A stretch of 28,306 bases of DNA from assembly GCA_002364555.1 (NCBI GenBank), contig DEYM01000111.1:1-28306 (forward strand), given 5' to 3'. This document shows, one piece after another, positions 7,895-15,973 of the stretch. Position 1 is the stretch's first letter. Each line of letters starts with the position of its first letter. A program made the position numbers and the translations under genes. The notes beneath the pieces are model-generated. The model was not told where the DNA came from, did no database searches, and saw nothing but the letters and a program-made list of their open reading frames with translations. Origin of the DNA: Phycisphaerales bacterium UBA3158. Lineage in GTDB: Bacteria > Planctomycetota > Phycisphaerae > Phycisphaerales > SM1A02.

Positions 7895-8893
7895 TCATCT
7901 CATGATGCTGAACGTGATGGCGGCGGCCCAGACGACCAGAAGCAGTACGCCCTCGGGTCTGGCGATGCGTCGGCCAGTGATCGCCAATGGAAGAAGGCAC
8001 AGCGTCAGGCCGGCCATGATGAACAGGTCGATCATGCCTCCGGATTCCGGAAGGATCACCGGGGAAACGATGCTTGTGGTGCCCAGAACCAGTGAGAGAT
8101 TGAAGATGTTGGATCCGATCACTGTTCCAATAGCCAGACTGGGCACACCTTTTCGAGCGGCCACCACGGAGGTCACGATTTCAGGAAGACTCGTGGCGAC
8201 GGCAACGATCGAGAGCCCGATGACGGCTTCCGAGAGGCCCATCCATCGAGCGAGACTCACGGCGCCCATTTCAGTCGAACGTCCGCCGGCGATCAGGAGC
8301 ACGAGTCCTCCGAGGACGAGAAGAACGCTTGGAAGAAGATCCCTCGAGGGGATCTCGTCGACGTCCTCGTTCTCATCCTTGATTCGTTGATCTCTCTGCC
8401 AGAGCAGGATCGTCAATGGGACGCAGCAAAGAAGAAGTATGCCCGACCAGCGTTGATAGCTGGGACTGTTTTCCGGGCTATCACCCATCCATGGAAGTGC
8501 CACGGCGATCAGCGTCAGCAAGATCAACCAGGGAATCCCACCCAGTTTCAAGGTGGCACGGGGGATGGGTATTGGTGCGACCAGGGCGGTTAGGCCAAGA
8601 ACCAACGCGATATTGGCGATGTTGGAACCGATCACATTGCCGAAAGCGAGACCGGTTTCACCGCCTGCGGCCGCGATGACGTTCAAGGCCAGCTCCGGGG
8701 CACTGGTGCCAAGTGCGACGATCGTCAGGCCTATCATCAGTGTTGACATGCCCAGCCGCTTGGCCACGGAGACGGCTCCGCTGACGAGGAGATGCCCTCC
8801 GAAGACAAGTCCCACGACCCCCACAGCAACCAGCACCGAGGCCAGTTGCCAGGAGATTGTCGAATCGTCAGAAGTATCCAGAAGCGCAATCAT
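7895..8893 (-). CDS. yrbG: YrbG-type sodium/calcium exchanger
   Basis: A 332-residue inner-membrane antiporter of the CaCA superfamily, exchanging calcium for sodium or protons. The two inverted alpha repeats are clear: GTSAPELALNVIAA...GNVIGSNIANIALVLG at about 62-100 and ATSLPEIVTSVVAA...GTVIGSNIFNLSLVLG at about 233-271. The conserved glutamates (E66 and E238 in this frame) and the two GSNI motifs are intact. A hydrophilic acidic loop (KDENEDVDEIPSRD, about 172-185) separates the halves. It is a single gene, convergent with dnaB and divergent from the ECF sigma gene. The ribosome binding site at ATG 8893 is poor. The transported ion is inferred from the family. Confidence 0.92.
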   Translation of the reverse strand: MIALLDTSDDSTISWQLASVLVAVGVVGLVFGGHLLVSGAVSVAKRLGMSTLMIGLTIVALGTSAPELALNVIAAAGGETGLAFGNVIGSNIANIALVLGLTALVAPIPIPRATLKLGGIPWLILLTLIAVALPWMGDSPENSPSYQRWSGILLLCCVPLTILLWQRDQRIKDENEDVDEIPSRDLLPSVLLVLGGLVLLIAGGRSTEMGAVSLARWMGLSEAVIGLSIVAVATSLPEIVTSVVAARKGVPSLAIGTVIGSNIFNLSLVLGTTSIVSPVILPESGGMIDLFIMAGLTLCLLPLAITGRRIARPEGVLLLVVWAAAITFSIMR

Positions 8894-8988
8894 GTGATTT
8901 GGCCGATTGTAAGGGACGGACTATTCAGAGACCTCGAACCGTACCTTGTTCCGATAGTACAGACGTAATGGAGTGATTCAGCCCAATC

Positions 8989-9567
8989 ATGACTGCCCCC
9001 TTGGACAGAGAACGCCTGAGCATAGTGCTCCACGCTGCTATCGGTGGTGATGAGGCTGCATGGTCAAGGATTGTCAATGACTTTTCTCCGCAGGTCTTCA
9101 GGGTTGTCCTGGCTCAATGTCGAGATCCGGAGCTGGCTGAAGAGGTTACCCAGTCGACCTTCTGCACCGTGGTCAACAAGCTTTCGGACTACACGGAGTT
9201 GGGTAAATTCGAATCATGGCTCTTCCGAATTGCCTTGAATCGTCTTCGAGATGAAATGAGGCGACGTTCTCGACAGGCTCTACCCATGGCTGATGACACG
9301 CTTCGGGCCGTGGCGCCTGCTCAGGAGGTGTCTGTTTCTGCAACCGAAGGGCAGGAGGTTCTGAAAGGGCTTCATCTGGCCATGTCGGAACTTCCTGAGC
9401 CGGAACAGCAGGTGCTTCATCTGAGACATGTGGCTCAAATGAGTTTCAAGGCCATCGCGGATGTCCTTGATGAACCGATGGGAACCGTTTTAGCCAGGCA
9501 TTTTCGGGCCATCAAGCGGTTGAGAGAGCGTTTAGGCTCACCTGATGGGAGAGATCTGAGGGAATGA
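8989..9567 (+). CDS. ECF-family RNA polymerase sigma factor
   Basis: A 192-residue sigma-70 family factor with only regions 2 and 4, as in extracytoplasmic-function sigmas. Region 2 spans about 22-95, with the -10 recognition/core-binding helix FESWLFRIALNRLRDEMRRR. Region 4 spans about 125-182, with the helix-turn-helix LPEPEQQVLHLRHVAQMSFKAIADVL...TVLARHFRAIKRLRERL. It would direct RNA polymerase to a small regulon. The next two same-strand genes encode a one-helix membrane protein and a secreted protein, the common layout for a sigma, its membrane-bound inhibitor and a target. ATG 8989 has GGAG 15 bases upstream, which is distant. A GAACC at 8936-8940 resembles an ECF -35 element, but no -10 stands at the right distance. 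Confidence 0.93.
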   Translation: MTAPLDRERLSIVLHAAIGGDEAAWSRIVNDFSPQVFRVVLAQCRDPELAEEVTQSTFCTVVNKLSDYTELGKFESWLFRIALNRLRDEMRRRSRQALPMADDTLRAVAPAQEVSVSATEGQEVLKGLHLAMSELPEPEQQVLHLRHVAQMSFKAIADVLDEPMGTVLARHFRAIKRLRERLGSPDGRDLRE

Positions 9568-9634
9568 TTTTTCATCCAAATAATTTGGAATCAGTGCAAT
9601 TTGTCCGGCTTGAAGCCGTTCTAGGAGTGACAAC

Positions 9635-10141
9635 ATGATGTTCTCTTCACGAAATCAACCCGATATCCGACCTGATGGACCCGATCCACTGGGCTCAGAG
9701 TATGGTCCTGCCGACCGTGACCTCGACATGGCAATCGGGGAGTCATTGCGGCAATTGCCTGTCCCTGAAGGGCTTGCATCGAGAATTACGCAAGTTTCAC
9801 TGGAGCAGCATCGCCTGCAGGCTCGAATGAGCCTGTCAACGGCGAGGCCTTCGTTGATGATCAAGCGCATGGCGCTGGCGGCCTGTGTCGGGATCGTTTT
9901 TCTGGCCGCCTTCTGGCTTACCGGGCCAGGACTCTCTCCGACCACGACCACGACCACGAACTTCGCCTTGGCCGATCTCCCGGAGGTCGATTCCGGCATG
10001 TACCTGTCCTACATGGACGATTCTGGGTTGCTTGCTTCCCATGATCTGAAGTGGACATCCGCCCATGATGAATTGCTCAACATCCTCGAAGCCGAGCAGG
10101 ACTCGGATTCATGGGGATATCTCGCTCTGGAGCTCCGCTGA
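9635..10141 (+). CDS. One-helix membrane protein, probable anti-sigma partner
   Basis: A 168-residue protein with an acidic cytoplasmic-type N-terminus (about 1-70, containing LRQLPVPEGLASRI), a single transmembrane helix at about 84-105 (MALAACVGIVFLAAFWL), and a threonine-rich linker followed by an acidic extracytoplasmic tail. Position directly after the ECF sigma gene and this topology suggest an anti-sigma factor. It lacks the H-x3-C-x2-C motif of zinc-binding anti-sigma domains; the N-terminal region is too short and unlike the known class to be sure. The start is well supported by AGGAG 7 bases before ATG 9635. Its stop (TGA 10139-10141) overlaps the next start as TGATG. Role is inference from position. 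Confidence 0.65.
   Translation: MMFSSRNQPDIRPDGPDPLGSEYGPADRDLDMAIGESLRQLPVPEGLASRITQVSLEQHRLQARMSLSTARPSLMIKRMALAACVGIVFLAAFWLTGPGLSPTTTTTTNFALADLPEVDSGMYLSYMDDSGLLASHDLKWTSAHDELLNILEAEQDSDSWGYLALELR
9941..9958 (+). repeat. Three-copy hexanucleotide repeat ACCACG
   Basis: Three exact copies of ACCACG within the probable anti-sigma gene encode a run of six threonines just after the membrane helix. Copy changes would alter linker length without shifting the frame. Confidence 0.8.
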
Positions 10142-10878
10142 TGCAGACTCGATACACAATGGCAATGAGTTGGCTACTTGTCCTGGCGTGCGTTGCATTC
10201 ACGCTCAATTCCGGAACATCAGTCACCCGGGCATCGTCCTCCGATGATCTGAGGACCATTCTCTCGATGGCCAACATGGTGACGGGCCAGTCTGGCAGCA
10301 GCCAGCTGATCCAGCAGATGAACTCCCCGGTTCAGTCTCCCTCCCAGGTGGCGACTCCCGGTTCCGTCGACTCCGCACGCAGCAACATCGATCGCTATCT
10401 GGATGTTGCATCGAGAATAGATCCACGGCTTGGTCAGGTGCTGCAGAGAAGCTGCTCCGATCAGGGGCAGGATCCAGTCGAGTTGGAGAAAATGATCCGC
10501 CGCTATGGCCATGGACTCGTCGCGCTGGCGGAACTGCAGAAGACGGATCCGACACTGTACGAAAGCAAGATCGAGGAGCTTTCCCTCGATGCAGAAGTCA
10601 TGCAGCTCTCCATCCAGCTGAAGCAGATCGTGGATGCGAACGGTGCGGACGGCCCTCAGGCCATGATTCACCGCGAGCTTCTTCAGGCGGCCATGCGTAC
10701 CAGGCTGGAGCTTTCGATCGAAAATCGTGAACGTTCCATCATGCGATTGAATGAACGCGTGCAGCAGCTCCAGGAACGAGTCGTCTACGACGAGGCGCAT
10801 TTCGAGCAGGAGCTCGAACGTCAAATGGCTCAGGCACTTGGTGATCTCGATGCCGTGCAGGCTGCTCGCGGCCGTTGA
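10141..10878 (+). CDS. Secreted coiled-coil protein, third gene of the ECF operon
   Basis: A 245-residue exported protein I do not recognise. The start is ATG 10141, sharing one base with the upstream stop (TGATG); an in-frame ATG at 10111 lies inside the previous gene. Residues 1-31 look like a signal peptide (MQTRYTMAM, then SWLLVLACVAFTL, ending SVTRA). The mature part is rich in Gln, Glu, Leu and Arg, with strong heptad-like helices at about 165-245 (IENRERSIMRLNERVQQLQ) suggesting a coiled coil. It could be a periplasmic stress or signal-sensing component acting with the sigma/anti-sigma pair, as small helical periplasmic proteins do in other envelope stress systems, but there is no motif to prove it. 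No Cys pair other than Cys near 111 is seen. Confidence 0.65.
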   Translation: MQTRYTMAMSWLLVLACVAFTLNSGTSVTRASSSDDLRTILSMANMVTGQSGSSQLIQQMNSPVQSPSQVATPGSVDSARSNIDRYLDVASRIDPRLGQVLQRSCSDQGQDPVELEKMIRRYGHGLVALAELQKTDPTLYESKIEELSLDAEVMQLSIQLKQIVDANGADGPQAMIHRELLQAAMRTRLELSIENRERSIMRLNERVQQLQERVVYDEAHFEQELERQMAQALGDLDAVQAARGR

Positions 10879-10925
10879 ACCCGCCGTCTCTGTAGCAACT
10901 CGCTCTATGGCGTATCCTGAGTCCC

Positions 10926-11891
10926 GTGCCTGTTGATAAACGTCGCCGTTCAGATGCCACCCCGAATTCGATTCGACGTCTGGGAATGCTGTCAGCACTC
11001 TTTCTGATAGCAGTCCTTGTGGCCACATTCGCGACACTGCCCTGGACCTTTGGACATGAAGTGATTGACGGACAGACATCGACCTCCCGTCGATTCGAGG
11101 CCACCAATCCCGAGCTGGCTTTGCAGCCACCTTCCTGGTCGGGGGAATCCCCGTATCTGCTGGGCAGTGATCATCTCGGACGGGATCTTCTTTCTCGAGT
11201 TCTGGCCGGTGGCGGAATAAGTCTGATTGTCGGTCTGGCTGCGGCATCCACCGCGGTCCTGTTGGGTGGTCTCTGGGGAATGGTGGCTGCCACGGCAGGT
11301 CCCCGTGTCGATGGCTTCATGATGCGGATCGTGGATGTTCTCTACGGGCTTCCCTACATCCTCATCGTGGTGCTGCTGGTAGTCGCGGTGGAGGGGGTAC
11401 TTGATCGTTCAGGCGTCATACTCGGATCCACTGAATCACAATGGGTCAATGTACTGACACTCTGGATCGCGATCGGCGCAGTCAGCTGGTTGACCATGGC
11501 TCGTGTGATCAGAGGGCAGGTCCTGAGTCTGAGATCCCAACCGTTCATGGAGGCATGTCGGGCCATCGGTGTGCCATGGAAACGTCAGGTATGGAGACAT
11601 CTTCTGCCCAATGTCATAGGTCCCATCGCCGTCTATGCAACGCTTACGGTGCCCATGGCAATGCTCAGCGAAGCCTTTCTGAGCTTTCTGGGCATCGGCA
11701 TTCGTGAGCCGCTTCCCAGCTGGGGAAATCTGGCGGCATCTGGATTATCCGAGATCAACGGAGTCAGATCGCACTGGTGGCTGCTTGTCTGGCCATGCTT
11801 GCTGATCGCGCTGACGCTTCTTTCCCTGAATTGTCTTGGAGAGTGGCTGCGTATCAGACTGGATCCAAGACAGGCGGAGCAATCGTCATGA
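10926..11891 (+). CDS. OppC/DppC-type ABC transporter permease
   Basis: A 321-residue inner-membrane permease of peptide/nickel ABC importers. It has TM1 near 20-42, a periplasmic loop ending in the typical LLGSDHLGRDLLSRVLAGG, and then five further helices. The cytoplasmic coupling motif is visible as EACRAIGVPWKRQVWRHLLPNVIGPI (the EAA loop). The start is GTG 10926; no clear ribosome binding site precedes it, so translation may be linked to the upstream secreted-protein gene 47 bases away. It overlaps the next ATPase gene by ATGA (11888-11891). A partner permease of the OppB type and a substrate-binding protein are absent from the window. Substrate cannot be told from sequence. Confidence 0.9.
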   Translation: MPVDKRRRSDATPNSIRRLGMLSALFLIAVLVATFATLPWTFGHEVIDGQTSTSRRFEATNPELALQPPSWSGESPYLLGSDHLGRDLLSRVLAGGGISLIVGLAAASTAVLLGGLWGMVAATAGPRVDGFMMRIVDVLYGLPYILIVVLLVVAVEGVLDRSGVILGSTESQWVNVLTLWIAIGAVSWLTMARVIRGQVLSLRSQPFMEACRAIGVPWKRQVWRHLLPNVIGPIAVYATLTVPMAMLSEAFLSFLGIGIREPLPSWGNLAASGLSEINGVRSHWWLLVWPCLLIALTLLSLNCLGEWLRIRLDPRQAEQSS

Positions 11892-12841
11892 GTCAGCCGC
11901 TTCTCCAACTCGACTCGATTGAAATCGAGACGGTTGCGGACCATCAGCAAATCGTCCGCGGTGCGAGCCTGCAGGTTCATGCAGGAGAGATCGTCGCGCT
12001 GGTGGGGGAATCCGGAAGCGGAAAGACTCTGACCGCGTTGGCGGCCATCGGTCTTCTGCCTGCAGGACTTTCACTGGTCAGAGGAGCCGTTCGAATCAAT
12101 GGTCGGGAGTGTTCTCAACTATCCGCATCACAGTGGCGATCGATTCGTGGCACGGAGATCGCCATGGTTTTCCAGGAACCAATGACGGCGCTTGATCCGG
12201 TATGCAGCATCGGCGAGCTGTTCCATGAGGTGCTTTCACTTGACGGCATCAGTCGCAGAGGCCGACGGCAACAGGCCCTCGAGCTTCTCGAGGAAGTTCG
12301 AGTGCCCGAGCCAGGCAGATGCCTCAGATGCGTGCCCCATGAGCTCAGTGGAGGAATGAGGCAACGAGTGGTGATCGCGTTGGCATTGGCTCGTTCACCA
12401 TCAATCCTGCTGGCGGATGAACCCACGACGGCCCTCGATGCGGTAACCACGCAGGCCATCATGGAGCTCCTCGAGCAGCTGTGCGTGAGCCGATCACTCG
12501 GTGTTCTGCTGGTAACCCATGATCTTGGACTGGTCATGCGAAGAGCCAGATCCATCGTTGTCCTCCATTCGGGGCATGTATGTGAATCCGGTGGAGCCGA
12601 AAATGTCCTCGGTTCACCAAGGCACCCCTACACGAAGGGGCTGTTGGCTTGCCGACTCCCTCTCAGCACGCGTCAGGAGCCTCTGGGCAGCCTGGAGGAA
12701 TTCATGGACTCGGAACTAGGATGGGAGCCACAATCGACTCCTGAGGGCCTCCTGAGTCCCTGGAGACCCGCTGGGGATGCCCCCAATGGGGTGCAGCCTC
12801 GACTCGTCAAGGTCGATGAGGATCACTTTCTGGCTGTTTGA
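11888..12841 (+). CDS. OppD/DppD-type ABC transporter ATP-binding protein
   Basis: A 317-residue ATPase that powers the peptide-type importer. Walker A GESGSGKT (residues 40-47), Q-loop FQEP (Q96), signature LSGG (153-156), Walker B ILLADEP (173-179) and H-loop VTHDLG are all intact. The start ATG 11888 overlaps the permease stop; a longer frame from 11777 lies inside the permease gene and is rejected. The C-terminal extension has HPYTKGLLACRLPL, similar to the family's HPYT-x-x-L tail, but lacks the usual later GC-x-F-x-x-R-C cysteine motif. No OppF follows. A different type of gene (SseB-like) comes next after 88 bases. Confidence 0.93.
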   Translation: MSQPLLQLDSIEIETVADHQQIVRGASLQVHAGEIVALVGESGSGKTLTALAAIGLLPAGLSLVRGAVRINGRECSQLSASQWRSIRGTEIAMVFQEPMTALDPVCSIGELFHEVLSLDGISRRGRRQQALELLEEVRVPEPGRCLRCVPHELSGGMRQRVVIALALARSPSILLADEPTTALDAVTTQAIMELLEQLCVSRSLGVLLVTHDLGLVMRRARSIVVLHSGHVCESGGAENVLGSPRHPYTKGLLACRLPLSTRQEPLGSLEEFMDSELGWEPQSTPEGLLSPWRPAGDAPNGVQPRLVKVDEDHFLAV

Positions 12842-12929
12842 ACCAATCCGCGAACCTTTGAACAGATCGGCTTCGTAGTTGATTGTCGAAGGAGACCGTT
12901 CATGACGGTTGCTCCAGGGAGGTTCACTC

Positions 12930-13748
12930 ATGGCTGAAACACCACAAAGGGCATCGGTAGAGCAGCTGCTTGAAAGCATCAGTCATCTATCGACGGATGA
13001 AGACAGGCGATCGGCACTTTCGAGACTCGCTGCGATGCAGCGATGGTTCGTGATCGATCTGGGTGCACGAGATCGAATTCTCCCGATGATCCTCGAAGAC
13101 GAAGTGGATTTCCCCGGTGTATGTCTGTTCACCTCGGGTGATACCGCCATGCAAATGGTGAAGATGAGTTCCGACCTTCCTGAATCGGCTCGCGTGACTT
13201 CCATGCCGATCCATGAAGCACCGGAATTCCTCACCAGCATCAGATCCTGGGGCGTTCAGAAGGCGGTGTTCAATCCGGGCCCGTTTCCGTTTGAATGCCG
13301 AATGGATGATGTCGTCATTGCCACCTGGAACAGCCGGCCCGAGTCGCTTCCTGACATCGACACGGTTGTCGCCAAGGCTCGTGAGATCTCCGATCAGGCA
13401 AGTCCGGATCAGCTCTGGTCCGCCGTCTTGGAGCTTCCACAGTGGTACTTCATCGCAGACCCCGCGATGCCGATGGATCCCATGGTGGGCATCTGCCGTG
13501 ACCAGCCTTGTGCATTGGCCTTCACGGATCCCGTCCGAGCGCGGCGATACGCGGAAATGATCGATCCGTCATGTACCGTCGAGGGCAGTCGCCTGATCGC
13601 CCTGTCCCCGGGGCAGGCGCAATGGTGGTTCAGGACATTGGCAGCCAGAGGCATAGCCGGCGCCATCTTCAATGATGGTCCATTCGCCTTCTACACACCC
13701 GTTGAGCAGATGACCGCGACGACCGAAGCAGTTCGTTCAGTCGCCTGA
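12930..13748 (+). CDS. Protein with two tandem SseB-like repeats
   Basis: A 272-residue cytoplasmic protein with an internal duplication. Unit 1 runs about 39-127 (RWFVIDLG...CLFTSGDTAMQM...SWGVQKAVFNPGPFPFE) and unit 2 about 171-262 (QWYFIADP...CALAFTDPVRARRY...ARGIAGAIFNDGPFAFY). The shared order W-[FY]-x-I, then [FL]FT[SD]..A, then G[VI]xxAxFNxGPF matches the SseB-like family of unknown biochemical role. ATG 12930 is preceded by AGGGAGG at 7 bases, so the TTG at 12909 is rejected. It lies 88 bases after the ABC ATPase and converges with a minus-strand operon, 10 bases apart. The family assignment is from pattern memory and is moderately sure; the duplication is directly visible. Confidence 0.7.
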   Translation: MAETPQRASVEQLLESISHLSTDEDRRSALSRLAAMQRWFVIDLGARDRILPMILEDEVDFPGVCLFTSGDTAMQMVKMSSDLPESARVTSMPIHEAPEFLTSIRSWGVQKAVFNPGPFPFECRMDDVVIATWNSRPESLPDIDTVVAKAREISDQASPDQLWSAVLELPQWYFIADPAMPMDPMVGICRDQPCALAFTDPVRARRYAEMIDPSCTVEGSRLIALSPGQAQWWFRTLAARGIAGAIFNDGPFAFYTPVEQMTATTEAVRSVA

Positions 13749-13758
13749 GCGGAATCGA

Positions 13759-14127
13759 TCAATCATCATCCAGATCGTCGCATTCGATGCTGGCCTTCTG
13801 GCCAGCGATCTTCTTCTCGACGTACTTCTTGATCCAGGTATCGAACGACTTGCCTTCAGCCGTGTCGCGTCCTGTAAACATGATCGATTTGATGGTGCTG
13901 GTCGACACGCGGCGAGGACTGCTGTCCTCCTTGGTCATGAAACCGATGTTTCCACCGTGCATGTCACCTGTCAGATCGAAGAGGTATCCCAGCTCCTCCG
14001 AATCGTTGTCCAGTGTGACCGTCACATCGCCCCGGTAATCAACGGCTGCCGCCAGAGCGGCGGCGAATTCCGCCTCGTTGGTCCTGTCGGATACGAAACC
14101 CTGCTTTGGATCCAATGCGTTGGTCAT
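13759..14127 (-). CDS. Conserved-looking small protein of unknown function
   Basis: A 122-residue soluble protein with no signal peptide or membrane segment. Its middle (VTVTLDNDSEELGYLFDL, then STIKSIMFTGRDTAEGKSFDTWIKKY) has an alternating strand and helix pattern that suggests a compact alpha/beta fold, and the C-terminus is very acidic (CDDLDDD). I do not know its function. The start ATG at 14125-14127 overlaps the stop of the upstream small gene by ATGA (14124-14127), so the two are co-translated. It is the last gene of the five-gene minus-strand run and converges with the SseB-like gene. Confidence 0.7.
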   Translation of the reverse strand: MTNALDPKQGFVSDRTNEAEFAAALAAAVDYRGDVTVTLDNDSEELGYLFDLTGDMHGGNIGFMTKEDSSPRRVSTSTIKSIMFTGRDTAEGKSFDTWIKKYVEKKIAGQKASIECDDLDDD

Positions 14128-14444
14128 TCCTCTTCCTCCACAAGCTCAACAGCCTCACCTGTTTCAAGATCGACCACTCGCCAGCCGAAAGCCTGCATCA
14201 TCCGGGCGATCACAAGCCAGGCGATCTCCTCTTCGGTGATCGTGAGGAGTATCTGCTTGATGGGATCTTCGCCGTCGACCATTTCAAGTTTCACGCCGGG
14301 GCCCCAGAGGATGTTCTCCCCAGGCGACTGCGGCAGCGTGTTCATCGTTCCAAGGGAACCGATGATCTCGGCACGGTCACCAAGTGGGCATGGGCCTTTC
14401 TCTGAAGGCGGTTCCGGTGACAATATGGCAAAGTGGTGTGACAA
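14124..14444 (-). CDS. Small acidic protein of unknown function
   Basis: A 106-residue soluble protein starting at TTG 14444. That start is supported by AGGAG at 14453-14457 with an 8-base spacing; a later ATG (MNTLPQSP) is possible but has no such site. The core ENILWGPGVKLEMVDGEDPIKQILLTITEEEIAWLVIARMMQAFGWRVVDLETGEAV reads in shorter pieces as a strand (LWGPGVKLEMV) followed by a helix (EEEIAWLVIARMMQAF) and ends in an acidic tail. No known domain recognised. It is 30 bases after the receiver-domain gene and overlaps the next small gene by ATGA, so the pair probably work together. Confidence 0.65.
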   Translation of the reverse strand: MSHHFAILSPEPPSEKGPCPLGDRAEIIGSLGTMNTLPQSPGENILWGPGVKLEMVDGEDPIKQILLTITEEEIAWLVIARMMQAFGWRVVDLETGEAVELVEEEE

Positions 14445-14474
14445 CGAATTGTCTCCTGCATTGACGCGTGTGAA

Positions 14475-14882
14475 TCACATTCTACCGCCGTTGTCCTCTT
14501 GGTGTCCGCCAGTGAGACCATCGATCGTATCGATCAGCAGCTGGAGCGGTATCGGCTTGGTCAGATAGGCTGCTACGCCGAGTTCCTTCGCATAGGCCAT
14601 GTGTCGACGGCCTTCGTTGGCGGTCACCATCACGACTATCGGGGGATCGTTGCTTGCCATGAGTTCCTCGAGAACCAGGAATCCGGAGCTCTTGGGAAGC
14701 ATCATGTCGAGGACGACGACTTCGTGCGTGCCACTTCTCCATTTCGCGATGGCATCATGTCCGTCGATCGCAGTGGACGTGGTGGCGCCCTCCGATCGGA
14801 GCGCCAGTTCCATGCTGCCGAGAATATCCTCGTCATCGTCGACTATCAGTATCTCGAGATCGGTGAGCTTGCGGCGACTCAT
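14475..14882 (-). CDS. Stand-alone response regulator receiver protein
   Basis: A 135-residue CheY-like protein consisting only of a receiver domain. The acidic pocket DDD (15-17), the phospho-acceptor D59 (VVVLDMMLP), T87 (MVTANEG) and K109 (LTKP) are all present, so it should be phosphorylatable. There is no DNA-binding or enzymatic output domain; it would act by protein contact, or pass phosphate on in a relay. The start ATG 14880-14882 overlaps the stop of the acyltransferase gene by ATGA (14879-14882), so it is translated with it. No histidine kinase gene lies in the window. The longer frame back to 15059 runs into the upstream gene and is rejected. Confidence 0.92.
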   Translation of the reverse strand: MSRRKLTDLEILIVDDDEDILGSMELALRSEGATTSTAIDGHDAIAKWRSGTHEVVVLDMMLPKSSGFLVLEELMASNDPPIVVMVTANEGRRHMAYAKELGVAAYLTKPIPLQLLIDTIDGLTGGHQEDNGGRM

Positions 14883-15928
14883 GAGACTGCTCTGGCTCCA
14901 GCCTTGCCGAGGCTGTCCCGGTTCGATCGCTCGATGATGAGTTCCTGTTGATCCGAATCGAGCCATGGAAGTGAACGAATCTGAGCTTCCAGAGCGGCGG
15001 GTACCTGTTCGCCGCGTCTTTCGTGGCGAGGTCTGCTTTTCCATCTCCGGTGCATCCACAGATACTGTTCGGGAGCCCTCCGGATCAGCTGCTCGATGCC
15101 GTGGATGTACCGAGCCGTGATGTAGTAGAGGGGATCCTCCTGATCAGCCCAGTCCTCGGGCTCTATGGCATCCTGGATATGAACGCGATAGGAGAACTTC
15201 CCATCGATTCTCTCCGCCATGCCCACCAGCAGGGGCAGCTGGTATCGCATCGCCAGTAGTCCGATTGATTTGTAGGTCGATGCCAGACGGCCGAAAAACG
15301 GAACGAATATGCCACTGTCTCCTGCGTTCTGATCCGCGATGAAACCGATGTGTTCATTGTTCTCGATGATCTTCTGCATTTCGGGAGTGGCGCCCCACTT
15401 CGTCAGTATCTTCAAGCCATGTGCCTGCCGCAGTCCCATCAGCCAGTTGTTGAGCAGTGGGTTGTCCAGCGGTCGGGCGAGTGCCGCGACCGGATATCCG
15501 ACGACCGACATGCCGTACCCAAGCAGCTCCCAGTTGCCGCAGTGACCGGTGATGAAGAGCATCGTGCGATCTTCCATGAGCCTCTTGAGATGGGCGGCCG
15601 CATGGCTGAAGTCCAGGAACTCCGGCCACCTTTCCGGCGTGAGAAGCCTCGGCATGACCATGGCATCCACGGAGGCCAGTTGGAACATGTTCTCTATCGA
15701 TCGACGGGCGGTCAGTCTGCAGCGATCGATGTCCCATTCGGGGAAGGCGCTCTGGACATTGGAAATCGCCCGTTCCCTTCGTTTGGAACTGAGTTGATAG
15801 AACATCCGCCCACCCCAGGCGGCGGTCTCCAGATTCTGATCCATCGAAAAGCACTGCAGGATGGACGCAGCGGCCCTGGCCGGCAGATATTCAATCCAGT
15901 TTCTCACGGGAGACCGATGGCGTGCCAT
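14879..15928 (-). CDS. LpxL/HtrB-family lipid A acyltransferase
   Basis: A 349-residue membrane-associated enzyme of the lysophospholipid acyltransferase superfamily that adds a secondary acyl chain to lipid A or a related lipid. The catalytic H-x4-E is seen as GHCGNWELLG (H129, E134), followed by the blocks VAALARPLDNPLLNNW, IGFIADQNAGDSGIFVPFFG and, near the C-terminus, EQYLWMHRRWKSRP, all typical of LpxL/LpxM. The N-terminus has only a weak hydrophobic helix (ARAAASILQCF). AGGAGA 9 bases before ATG 15928 supports the start. It follows the coiled-coil gene by 45 bases and overlaps the receiver gene. Which acyl position is used is unknown. Confidence 0.9.
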   Translation of the reverse strand: MARHRSPVRNWIEYLPARAAASILQCFSMDQNLETAAWGGRMFYQLSSKRRERAISNVQSAFPEWDIDRCRLTARRSIENMFQLASVDAMVMPRLLTPERWPEFLDFSHAAAHLKRLMEDRTMLFITGHCGNWELLGYGMSVVGYPVAALARPLDNPLLNNWLMGLRQAHGLKILTKWGATPEMQKIIENNEHIGFIADQNAGDSGIFVPFFGRLASTYKSIGLLAMRYQLPLLVGMAERIDGKFSYRVHIQDAIEPEDWADQEDPLYYITARYIHGIEQLIRRAPEQYLWMHRRWKSRPRHERRGEQVPAALEAQIRSLPWLDSDQQELIIERSNRDSLGKAGARAVS

Positions 15929-15973
15929 GAACAGGGTCTCCTGAAAGTTCGATTCGACGAATCGAAGTCGCGA

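Noticed and set aside
8936..8968. ECF-type autoregulatory promoter (GAACC then CGTAA) before the sigma gene
   Set aside because: The boxes are separated by 23 bases, longer than the 16-17 expected.
10219..11247. 342-codon minus-strand frame
   Set aside because: It is antisense to the secreted coiled-coil and OppC genes, which have signal peptide, coupling and family motifs.
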